Source of the DNA: Crocinitomix sp044361315
GTDB taxonomy: Bacteria > Bacteroidota > Bacteroidia > Flavobacteriales_D > Crocinitomicaceae
Direction: 5' to 3'
DNA length: 64,000 bases
NCBI GenBank assembly: GCA_044361315.1
Contig: JBIKJA010000003.1
Span: 1 to 64,000, forward strand
Shown: piece after piece, positions 1-7,143 of the stretch
Layout of the letters: each line of letters starts with the position of its first letter
How positions within the stretch are numbered: the stretch's first letter is position 1
The notes under the pieces: model-generated
Database searches by the model: none
What the model was told of the DNA's origin: nothing
What the model saw: the letters and a program-made list of their open reading frames with translations, nothing else
Program-made: the position numbers and the translations under genes

Positions 1-71
1 CATACGAGGATAAAAAATAATACCCCTAAAAAATATTTTAATCCAATTAATACGAATACCAAAAATAAACC

Positions 72-79
72 TATATTTG
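72..79 (+). promoter_or_regulatory. Putative -7 promoter element (TATATTTG)
   Basis: The octamer TATATTTG fits the Bacteroidota -7 consensus TAnnTTTG and lies 40 bases before the ATG at 119. No clear TTG is visible at the -33 position, so this rests on one element only. Confidence 0.35.
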
Positions 80-118
80 AATTATCCCTGTACTAAATAA
101 GGGGGGAATTATATAATT

Positions 119-1825
119 ATGATCAGGGTATTCATACTATTTTTAAGTTTGGTAGTCTCACTCAATCTAGCGGGGCAGCAGACCAGAAAGAGTAAGTTGG
201 GCGATTGGGGTATATCTACTCCTAGTGATGCGACCCGTATTGCTCCCGAGTTAGAAAGTAATGGTAAAAAGTTAGTTGATGATAAATCAATGCTGGTTGT
301 ATCATTTTTATGGTGGCATATAGCGACACCAGCAAACTCTACATTTCAAATAATAGCTTCTACGTTACGTAAGTCCGTCACATATGGAACAAATTCTCAA
401 TTTGCTAATGGTAAATATATATATGTTATTGGTGATCGAATTACTGGTGAAGAAAGTAAAGGAAAACCAATTGTTTTTTGGCCGGTTTATATAGTGCCAA
501 TAACATCAGCTCCCCCTAACAGCACATTTAAAGTCGGAACTTCTCCAGTTTTATCAATGGAACAATTTAAACAACTTCAAGAACCTAAAGAAATTCCAGT
601 CAGTAACCTCACGCATCTCAAGAAGGAAGCTGTGGCTTTGACATTAACTGGAGAAGGAGCAGTTTCGGAGCTTTTGGAAAACTTAGATGCTCATTATATA
701 GAACTTCGGAACAAGTATCTGCAAACCACTAAATCAATAGATGAGAAAATTTCTATATTGAACGATCAAAATGCTACTCAAACTCAGGTCATAGAAAACG
801 AGAAAAATAAATTAAATGCTTTTAACAAAGTATTAGATGATTTAGAAGGCACCAAGTCAAATGTTATCTCTGATTCCAAAACCATCTTTAAACTTGAGAA
901 AATAACAGGGGTTAGTAATATTTCTCACGCATTTCTAAGGATTACAGAACAAAACGATGGAGTTCATGCTCTTTTTATTTACCAAACTGGTGATTATATT
1001 GAGGTAAAATCTTTTGATTACCGAGGACAGCAAAATGAGCGCAAGAAAATGCTTAAAATTCTAAAAAAAATCCAAAAATCAGGATTAAAACCAAATTCGA
1101 TATCTCGTAGTGAAATATCAGAATATACTAATGCTAGTGTTGGACTATCTGCGATGGAATTATTATCTAAGAATAACAAGGAAATAGATCTATTGAAAAA
1201 AGAGCTATTAGAAAACGATCCTGAAAAAATTGTGCTACTAAAAGAAGCAGATAAAACGAAATTACTTGCGATGAAACAATATTATGAAGTTGATTTTCCG
1301 GCCTTAAAATCTGACTACAAATCTCGTTTAGCTAAAGCAATTGAAATCGACAAAAAGAATCAGAAAGATTACGATGCGAAATTAGTCAAATATGAAAAGA
1401 TAGCGGGTGAAAACACCAAAATGCCAACTCAAAGCGAGGCGAGAAATTATTTCAACCAATTTAAAATAGCACTAAAAGACCCTTACAGTGCTATTTTAGA
1501 AGATTATAGAATATGGACAGCTAAACGGACCAATGAGGAATACCCGTGTATAAAGCTTGTTGCACTTGGAGTTCGCGCAAAGAACAGTTGGGGCGCTTAT
1601 AATAAAACTGACTACTGGGTTGCTGTAAAAGATGGGAAATTGATTGACTATGGAGACACCGACGATTGGGGGTATATGGGCGATGGGCTGCTTACAATAG
1701 CACTTCATGCGAGTAATATTAGTTGTGAAGGAATTGGAGCTGTAAAGCCTGTACAACCTACAAGTGAGGCAGATAAAATTTCTGCACCCATAATGAAAGA
1801 ATTTAGCTTCAGTTATTCAGAATAA
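119..1825 (+). CDS. Secreted coiled-coil protein of unknown function
   Basis: A 568-residue protein with a Sec signal peptide (hydrophobic residues 3-16, likely cleavage after LNLAG). Residues about 190-420 are rich in Lys, Glu and Leu in a heptad-like pattern and probably form a coiled coil. Near residue 450 the motif LKDPYSA followed by a Gly-x-Arg-Ala-Lys-Asn-Ser-Trp-Gly-x-Tyr stretch resembles a small domain seen in many short envelope proteins (LKDP-SA ... NAKN-GGY); this is from memory of the family, not a search. It is expected in the periplasm or outside the cell. No neighbouring gene on its strand suggests a pathway. The ATG at 119 is the first in frame and places the signal peptide at the N-terminus. 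Confidence 0.8.
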   Translation: MIRVFILFLSLVVSLNLAGQQTRKSKLGDWGISTPSDATRIAPELESNGKKLVDDKSMLVVSFLWWHIATPANSTFQIIASTLRKSVTYGTNSQFANGKYIYVIGDRITGEESKGKPIVFWPVYIVPITSAPPNSTFKVGTSPVLSMEQFKQLQEPKEIPVSNLTHLKKEAVALTLTGEGAVSELLENLDAHYIELRNKYLQTTKSIDEKISILNDQNATQTQVIENEKNKLNAFNKVLDDLEGTKSNVISDSKTIFKLEKITGVSNISHAFLRITEQNDGVHALFIYQTGDYIEVKSFDYRGQQNERKKMLKILKKIQKSGLKPNSISRSEISEYTNASVGLSAMELLSKNNKEIDLLKKELLENDPEKIVLLKEADKTKLLAMKQYYEVDFPALKSDYKSRLAKAIEIDKKNQKDYDAKLVKYEKIAGENTKMPTQSEARNYFNQFKIALKDPYSAILEDYRIWTAKRTNEEYPCIKLVALGVRAKNSWGAYNKTDYWVAVKDGKLIDYGDTDDWGYMGDGLLTIALHASNISCEGIGAVKPVQPTSEADKISAPIMKEFSFSYSE

Positions 1826-1888
1826 ATCTTAGTATGTTCATCTTGTTGTTTCTTTAAAACTACAGTTGAAGGTTCAGTCGCATTCATT

Positions 1889-2185
1889 CTATTCAAAGTT
1901 AAGACACTTATCTTCGCAATCACTTGTCCCAATGAATGATTTGATATGCAGCAATTGTTTGATGTCACGAAAGAAAATATTCACCTGCCATCTGCTTTTG
2001 TATAACTCTCCGATGGTATTAGGCGACCAATTAAATTGATTTGTAATGAGTTCAATGACTTGATTGTTTTCTTCATCCCAAAGGGATACGCATCTTAATT
2101 GACCGGGATACTTGCTTTTGGACGATTCATTTTTTAAACAGATAATCTCACCCTTTAAAATATGCTGGTGTGCTACCTGAAAAAT
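1889..2185 (-). pseudogene. IS4-family transposase remnant, C-terminal
   Basis: Reading the minus strand, about 98 codons are open and end at a stop at 1889-1891. They contain the C-terminal signature of IS4-type DDE transposases: a KYPGQLRCVSLWDEE segment, then FNWSPNTIGELYKSRWQV and FFRDIKQLLHIKSFIGTS. The catalytic Glu usual in RWQxE is Asn here (RWQVNIFF). The frame is stopped upstream at 2186-2188 and no N-terminal part is visible, so this is an inactive scrap of an insertion sequence. Confidence 0.8.
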
Positions 2186-2255
2186 TTAGGAGATAATCCG
2201 AAATCGCTGATTAAATAACGTTTCATGCAATTATTTTATAAAATAATCGAATAGT

Positions 2256-2370
2256 GTCATTTATACAATTTTATCCGTTTTTATATGCATTTGTCCGAAT
2301 TTAACCACATTTATTCGGTTTAATTCGTTTTAATTCGCATTTATCCGTTTTTATTCGTTTTATTTCATTA
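2256..2370. repeat. AT-rich degenerate short repeats
   Basis: The stretch is built from variants of a roughly 12-base unit such as TTTATCCGTTTT, TTTATTCGGTTT and TTAATTCGTTTT. The 15-mer TTTATCCGTTTTTAT occurs twice, at 2270-2284 and 2340-2354. It is non-coding and lies beside the IS4 scrap. Confidence 0.55.
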
Positions 2371-2577
2371 AATAATTTGATCAAAAAAGGTGCTTTTTAG
2401 CTGGCATGTTCAGTTGATTTTTGAGACCAATTTTTATTATGTGGCATGATCGTACAACTGCATGAAAAAATGGTATTTAGGGTATTTTCACACCAAGGTA
2501 TTTATAGAAAAAAGAAAGCAATATTTTTCCTTTCCAGCTATGAATACGTTCGCTATCATTTATGTTTACAATTGTTA

Positions 2578-2778
2578 TCATATCTCCACAAGTGTCAAAT
2601 TGAAATTTTCATCAATAAAGAGTATTACATCATTTGTGAGTTCACGAAGTCTCAAAATTGCATCGGTTTTTTGTTGGCTTTGAAAACATCTTGGATCATA
2701 TAAGAGTTTATTTTCTTCAGCCTCCACATTCGATACAACTTTACCTTTCAATAGGTATTTAACAGAAACGTGACCCAT
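2578..2778 (-). CDS. Small hypothetical protein (66 aa)
   Basis: A 66-residue open frame beginning MGHVSVKYLLKGK and ending with a hydrophobic FNLTLVEI tail. Its mixed amino-acid use looks more protein-like than the overlapping plus-strand frames. I recognise no family. It sits in a stretch full of broken mobile-element pieces, so it may be a remnant rather than a working gene. Confidence 0.3.
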   Translation of the reverse strand: MGHVSVKYLLKGKVVSNVEAEENKLLYDPRCFQSQQKTDAILRLRELTNDVILFIDENFNLTLVEI

Positions 2779-3073
2779 AAAATTGAATTTGACACCTTAA
2801 ATTTACCCAAATATGCATCTTCAAAAATAGATAAAAGGATCGTAATTTATACTATAATGCCAAAGAAAAAATTTTGCGAATTAATAATCCAACACCCTTT
2901 CCAAATCCTTATAAAAGTTTGATTTTTCGACCCGTGAGGTCACAAAAAAAAAGGGGGGGGGGTAACTAGCTGGTTTAAAGTTGTTACCATTTTTAACTTC
3001 CCCACATGTTCCCCATAATTATTTCAGAACCTCTGTATTTGGTTCTGTCGCATTAATTAAATCTGATTTTAAA

Positions 3074-3340
3074 TTATTGTTTCACCAATTTCACCGTTTC
3101 ACTTCCGTTTTCGGATTGAATTTCTAGAAAGTACATCCCATAAGTAAAATCACTCAAATCGAGTTGGGCTTGGTTAACGCCTTTTTTAGTAGCTAACACT
3201 GCACCATTAACTCCAAAAAGGCTGTAAACAAATGATCCTTCTAATGTTATTGTTACTAGATCTGAAGTTGGGTTAGGGCTGACAGAAATCTTCTTCAGAG
3301 AGATAAAACAACTGCTTACCGTATTATCGTGCCGGGGTAT
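3074..3340 (-). pseudogene. Orphan T9SS type A C-terminal sorting domain
   Basis: The minus strand reads a C-terminal domain typical of type IX secretion cargo: KKISVSPNPTSD, then a VYSLFGVNGAVL strand, a LDLSDFTYGMYFLEI segment, and an end of TVKLVKQ before a stop at 3074-3076. The SPNP start, the YxLFGxNG middle and the GMYFL core are hallmarks of the TIGR04183 family. No complete gene or start is attached; the upstream frame runs into unrelated-looking sequence. It is best read as the severed 3' end of a secreted-protein gene. Confidence 0.75.
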
Positions 3341-3401
3341 TTTTAGAAAAAGGGTTTTGAAAATGCTAATATCTATTATGATGAAGAATTAATTAAAATA
3401 A

Positions 3402-3578
3402 TATGAGGCGGAAATTCATTTGGCACTGTTTTATATGAAATACAATCAAGTACGTTTACATGGCTCAATTGCCAACTTACCGCCCATGATTTTTTGGGAA
3501 CAATGGGAACTTGGCAATATTAAAATGATCGCACACCCCAAGAATTTACAAATAAAAAGTCCTTTCGATGATTTATAA
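3402..3578 (+). pseudogene. IS3-family transposase remnant, C-terminal
   Basis: Fifty-eight codons are open, from a stop just upstream to the stop at 3576-3578. They carry the C-terminal end of an IS3-type integrase-core transposase: YEAEIHLALFYMKYN, then QVRLHGSIANLPPMIFW and EQWELGNI. The YN-x2-R-x-H-x-S-x4-PP-x2-FW pattern follows the last catalytic region of these enzymes. The rest of the element is missing. Confidence 0.75.
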
Positions 3579-4123
3579 GTTATTTTGGTATATTTGAGAT
3601 AATAAAAAAATAAACATCAATTAAAACTGAGTAAAGCTAACGGAATTATGACATGTTAACTCATTTTTTTGTTGAAAAACTGAGTATATATATAAGTTAT
3701 AGCCAATGGTAGGACGACCGTTCCAAAGACGACCGACCAAAATTTAAACATAAAACCAAAGACAAACCATTTTGACAGGTGACCAACATACAGACCATAT
3801 TCTAACGAGACAGAGAGTAAGCCGACACTCAAGCCGACCCGATGTTTTTTATTTTTTTCCCCACCGCACTTTTTTAAAAACAATTTTAGCCAACCGCACA
3901 AGTGGCACATTGGGTTTTGCCCCGACACACAAAGCCGACCCTTCGGCAATAACAAAAGAGCCACTTTTTTGCCAACGCACCTATAACAACAATAAACTTG
4001 ACACGAATAGCATGTTGAAAAATATGTTCAATATATTGCACCTTTTAAAAGTGAAATTTATATCTTTGACGCACTAACTAATTTAACAGCGGGGGCAACG
4101 CTATAAATTCTGCACATAGACAA
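3579..4123. other. Gene-free, cassette-like spacer
   Basis: No convincing gene. The plus strand is C-rich and G-poor with repeated GCCGAC words (around 3820, 3833 and 3932), a composition shared with the gene that follows. Several partial inverted repeats are present, and the segment ends in AACAGCGGGGGCAACGCTATA just before the ATG at 4124. A 102-residue minus-strand frame over 3656-3964 has skewed composition and is not accepted as a gene. Confidence 0.4.
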
Positions 4124-4522
4124 ATGAGACCAAACAAAATTGGACAAGTAGCAAAGTTTCATACACCGCTACCAGACGAAAATCCCAACCAACTTTACGT
4201 TGTTTTAGAAATTATCGAAGACGATGAAAGACCAAGGGCTGACATCAAAGCCTTAAACACAGGACTTTCCTTCCCTCCCATTAACACAGTAAAGTTAGAC
4301 GACCTCGAAGTTGTAGAGGTTGACACTGCTGACCTTGTTGGACACAATGTAACTATCAACAAAGCCGACTATTCACAAGCAACTGGAAAAGTTGTAAAAG
4401 TAAGTGAACAGAAAATTATGCTTGACTTGACCAAAGGGGTTAAAGGAGTTGAAACAAATGTTTATCTAACTATTGAAGACGAGAACGGTAAAGAACATAC
4501 AGGAACTCTTTTTGTGAATTAA
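4124..4522 (+). CDS. Conserved hypothetical protein (132 aa)
   Basis: An acidic, beta-rich 132-residue protein with no signal peptide (GQVAKFHTPLPDENPNQLYVV at its start, a repeated VVKVSE/VVEVDT pattern later). I recognise no enzymatic motif; the fold may be an SH3-like barrel, which is a guess. It stands 11 bases before an XRE regulator and probably forms the first gene of the restriction-modification transcription unit. Frequent GAC codons and the C-rich spacer upstream suggest recent transfer. Confidence 0.65.
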   Translation: MRPNKIGQVAKFHTPLPDENPNQLYVVLEIIEDDERPRADIKALNTGLSFPPINTVKLDDLEVVEVDTADLVGHNVTINKADYSQATGKVVKVSEQKIMLDLTKGVKGVETNVYLTIEDENGKEHTGTLFVN

Positions 4523-4533
4523 CAATCAATTCT

Positions 4534-4773
4534 ATGAAAGCAGAATTATCAGCAACAGAAGAACAAATTAAAGATTACCGACTAAAACTTGGTGACAAGA
4601 TTAGAATTGTTCGTGAGAAAAGAGGATACAGTCAAGAACAATTGGCAGAAAAAATGGATATAAACCGTTCTACCATTTCAAAAATTGAAAATGGAAAATT
4701 TGGAATTACAGTTGATTACTTAGTTCGTTTTTCAATTTTTTTGGATTATGAATTTAAGGTAATAGAAAGATGA
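4534..4773 (+). CDS. XRE-family HTH regulator
   Basis: A 79-residue protein that is almost wholly a Cro/C1-type helix-turn-helix domain: LGDKIRIVREKRGYSQEQLA, then KMDINRSTISKIENGK (recognition helix) and a short C-terminal tail. Small XRE proteins next to methyltransferases often act as controller (C) proteins that delay restriction until the host is methylated; that role is inferred from position here. It lies 55 bases before the methyltransferase start. Confidence 0.85.
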   Translation: MKAELSATEEQIKDYRLKLGDKIRIVREKRGYSQEQLAEKMDINRSTISKIENGKFGITVDYLVRFSIFLDYEFKVIER

Positions 4774-4828
4774 AGAATTTAAATGTTTTACCAAATCAAA
4801 GAAATTTAAATTGAGCAGAAATAAAGAA

Positions 4829-6085
4829 ATGGCAATTAAAAAAGCGAGCAAACTCACATTTATAGATTTATTTGCTGGTTGTGGTGGCTTAAGCGAAGGC
4901 TTTCTGCAATCGGGCAAATATGAAGCTTTGGCTCATGTAGAATGGGAGATGCCAATGATAACAACACTAAGAAAGAGATTAGTTGAAAAATGGGATCATT
5001 CAGAAGAAGATGTTTTAAAAAGAGTAATTCATTTTGACATACAAAAAACAGACGAATTAATAAAGGGAAAATGGGAAAATGAAACATTGAATTCGTATTC
5101 TTCAACTAATCATGAAGTAATAAAACAAAAAGGATTGCGGGGTTTAATTGGTAAACAAAAAGTAAATTTAATCATAGGAGGTCCTCCATGTCAGGCATAT
5201 TCGATTGCGGGAAGGGCTCAAGATAAAAATTCTATGAAAGATGATTATCGAAATTATCTTTTTGAAAGTTTTGTGAAAGTGGTTGATGAGTTTAAGCCCG
5301 AAGTTTTTGTTTTTGAAAATGTACCAGGATTATTAAGTGCGATGCCAGGAGGTAAGCCTGTTGCAGAAAGGATTTACGAAGCATTTAATGAGGTGGGTTA
5401 TGAAATTAGGAAACCTGAGTTACTTAATAAATCTGTTTATACAGCTTCTGAATTAGGGGTTCCTCAAAAAAGAAACAGGGTTATCATAATTGGAGTAAAG
5501 AAATCTACCAAAATCTCATTGGAAGAACTATATAATGAATTAGACAGTCTTAAGAAAAAGATAAAAACTAAAAATGTACAAGATGCAATTGGTCATTTGC
5601 CAAAATTTAAGCCTTTAAAAAAACAGAAAAAGGTAAATGGTAAAAATATTTCTCATGAATTGGTTAAAGAAGGCAACGTGAAATTTCACGATGCTAGATT
5701 TCATAACGAAAGAGATGTAGAAATTTTTAGAAACTGGCTTAAAAATGAAATGAACAAAAGCTCGTCTCAAAATAAGATCTCCTTTTATAATGATTTAATG
5801 GGGAAAAAATCAAATCATGCAAAATACAGAAATCTAGAATGGGATAAACCCTCGCCAACTGTTGTTGCACATTTATACAAGGACGGATTAATGTTTATAC
5901 ATCCTGATGTTAATCAGGCAAGGAGTATTACCGTAAAAGAGGCTGCACTATTACAATCATTCCCTGATGACTTTGAGTTTATTGGAAGCCAAGGATTTGC
6001 TTTTAAAATGATTGGCAATGCTGTACCACCTGAAATGGCAAAAAATATTGCTATTGCTATTTCACAAAAACTAAAATCTAAATGA
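4829..6085 (+). CDS. DNA (cytosine-5-)-methyltransferase
   Basis: A 418-residue C5-cytosine DNA methyltransferase. All key motifs are present: motif I FIDLFAGCGGLSEGF near residue 11, motif IV GGPPCQAYS with the catalytic Cys at about residue 121, motif VI FENVPG with Glu 163, motif VIII-like QKRNRVIIIG, motif IX EAALLQSFPDDF and motif X GNAVPPEMA. The variable region at about 240-330 should choose the target sequence, which cannot be read from here. The ATG at 4829 is preferred to an in-frame TTG at 4811, because motif I then sits at the normal distance. The stop overlaps the next start by 4 bases (ATGA), implying translational coupling. Confidence 0.95.
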   Translation: MAIKKASKLTFIDLFAGCGGLSEGFLQSGKYEALAHVEWEMPMITTLRKRLVEKWDHSEEDVLKRVIHFDIQKTDELIKGKWENETLNSYSSTNHEVIKQKGLRGLIGKQKVNLIIGGPPCQAYSIAGRAQDKNSMKDDYRNYLFESFVKVVDEFKPEVFVFENVPGLLSAMPGGKPVAERIYEAFNEVGYEIRKPELLNKSVYTASELGVPQKRNRVIIIGVKKSTKISLEELYNELDSLKKKIKTKNVQDAIGHLPKFKPLKKQKKVNGKNISHELVKEGNVKFHDARFHNERDVEIFRNWLKNEMNKSSSQNKISFYNDLMGKKSNHAKYRNLEWDKPSPTVVAHLYKDGLMFIHPDVNQARSITVKEAALLQSFPDDFEFIGSQGFAFKMIGNAVPPEMAKNIAIAISQKLKSK

Positions 6086-6816
6086 AGAAGTTGAATATAC
6101 TAGTAGCCTGTGAAGAAAGTCAGGCAGTAACAAGGGAATTAAGGTTATTGGGACATAACGCATACAGTTGTGATTTACTTCCTTGTAGCGGAGGTCATCC
6201 AGAATGGCATTTTAATATAGATGTATTTGAAGTGATAGAAAATAAAGGTGGGTCATTACAAAATGGGAAAAAAGTCAAAATAAAAAACAATTGGGATATC
6301 ATGATTGCACATCCTCCTTGCACCTATTTAGCTGTAAGCGGTGCACAATGGTATTATCATCCTGATGACAAACATTTACCAGTTGTAAACAGACGGCCCC
6401 ATCCGAAATATCCAAACAGAGCAAAAGACAGAGAAGAAGCAGTTGAGTTTTTTATTGCCTTGGCAAATGCACCCATTGACAAAATAGTTATTGAAAACCC
6501 GGTTGGTATAATTAGTTCAAGATTTCGAAAACCTGATCAGGTTGTTCAACCTTTTATGTTTGGAGATGAAGCAAGAAAAACAACTTGCTTATGGCTGAAA
6601 AATTTACCAAAATTAGAACCTACAAATATGGTTGGTGAAGGCGAAAGAATTTATTTTAAAAGTGGCAAGAGCCAACCAAAATGGTATTCAGACGCCTTTG
6701 TTAAATCAAAATCACATGAAGAAAGAAGAACAATGAGAAGTAAGACATTTATTGGAATGGCGAAAGCCATGGCTGAGCAGTGGACTAGAAATTTAAACAC
6801 TAATGACAAAACTTAA
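6082..6816 (+). CDS. Compact C5-methyltransferase-like protein
   Basis: A 244-residue protein resembling short methyltransferase-like proteins of phages. It opens with LNILVACEESQAVTRELR, a shortened cofactor-site-like segment, then IMIAHPPCTYLAVSG, whose PPC matches the catalytic Cys loop of C5-methyltransferases, and IVIENPVG, matching the ENV motif. No target-recognition region or motif IX/X block is visible. It is translationally coupled to the full methyltransferase upstream. It may be a second methyltransferase as in LlaJI and BsuMI, or a related enzyme with another activity; catalytic function is unproven. Confidence 0.75.
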   Translation: MKKLNILVACEESQAVTRELRLLGHNAYSCDLLPCSGGHPEWHFNIDVFEVIENKGGSLQNGKKVKIKNNWDIMIAHPPCTYLAVSGAQWYYHPDDKHLPVVNRRPHPKYPNRAKDREEAVEFFIALANAPIDKIVIENPVGIISSRFRKPDQVVQPFMFGDEARKTTCLWLKNLPKLEPTNMVGEGERIYFKSGKSQPKWYSDAFVKSKSHEERRTMRSKTFIGMAKAMAEQWTRNLNTNDKT

Positions 6817-6869
6817 TATTAATGATGGATTAAAGAACATAAATAATATTAAAGAAATTAAAACACGAA

Positions 6870-6902
6870 AGAGCACCGCCTATAGGCGGTGCTCTTTTTT
6901 TA
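6870..6902 (+). terminator. Rho-independent terminator
   Basis: A perfect 13-base palindrome (6870-6895, arms AGAGCACCGCCTA and its complement) is followed by a T run. It closes the methyltransferase transcription unit before the second regulator. Confidence 0.9.
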
Positions 6903-6915
6903 TACATAAAAGCGC

Positions 6916-7143
6916 ATGAAAAAATTGGATCAAAAAAAGTTTAACATCCAGCTTGGCACTGTTGTCAGAAAGCTACGTGAAGAACGAGAGTTATCAAGAA
7001 TAACCCTTGCTGAAATTTCTTTTGTAAACGAAAAATATATTGGCAAAATTGAAAGGGGAGAATCAAGTCCTTCATGCTTTATACTTAAAAAATTATCTAT
7101 AGGCCTTAATGTCGAATTGTCAGAAATTATTAAAACACTATGA
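6916..7143 (+). CDS. XRE-family HTH regulator (second copy)
   Basis: A 75-residue Cro/C1-type helix-turn-helix protein: FNIQLGTVVRKLREERELSR, then LAEISFVNEKYIGKIERG and a C-terminal helix. It starts 14 bases after the terminator stem-loop and overlaps the McrB-like start by 4 bases (ATGA), so it is likely co-translated with the restriction genes and may control them. It differs clearly from the regulator at 4534 and is not a recent duplicate. Confidence 0.85.
   Translation: MKKLDQKKFNIQLGTVVRKLREERELSRITLAEISFVNEKYIGKIERGESSPSCFILKKLSIGLNVELSEIIKTL

Noticed and set aside
2446..2703. Two overlapping plus-strand frames of 73-85 residues
   Set aside because: They lie opposite the more protein-like minus-strand frame at 2578-2778 and have no motif.
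3656..3964. A 102-residue minus-strand frame
   Set aside because: Its Leu/Gly/Lys-heavy composition follows from the C-rich skew of the spacer and it has no family look; a plus-strand frame over the same bases is equally poor.
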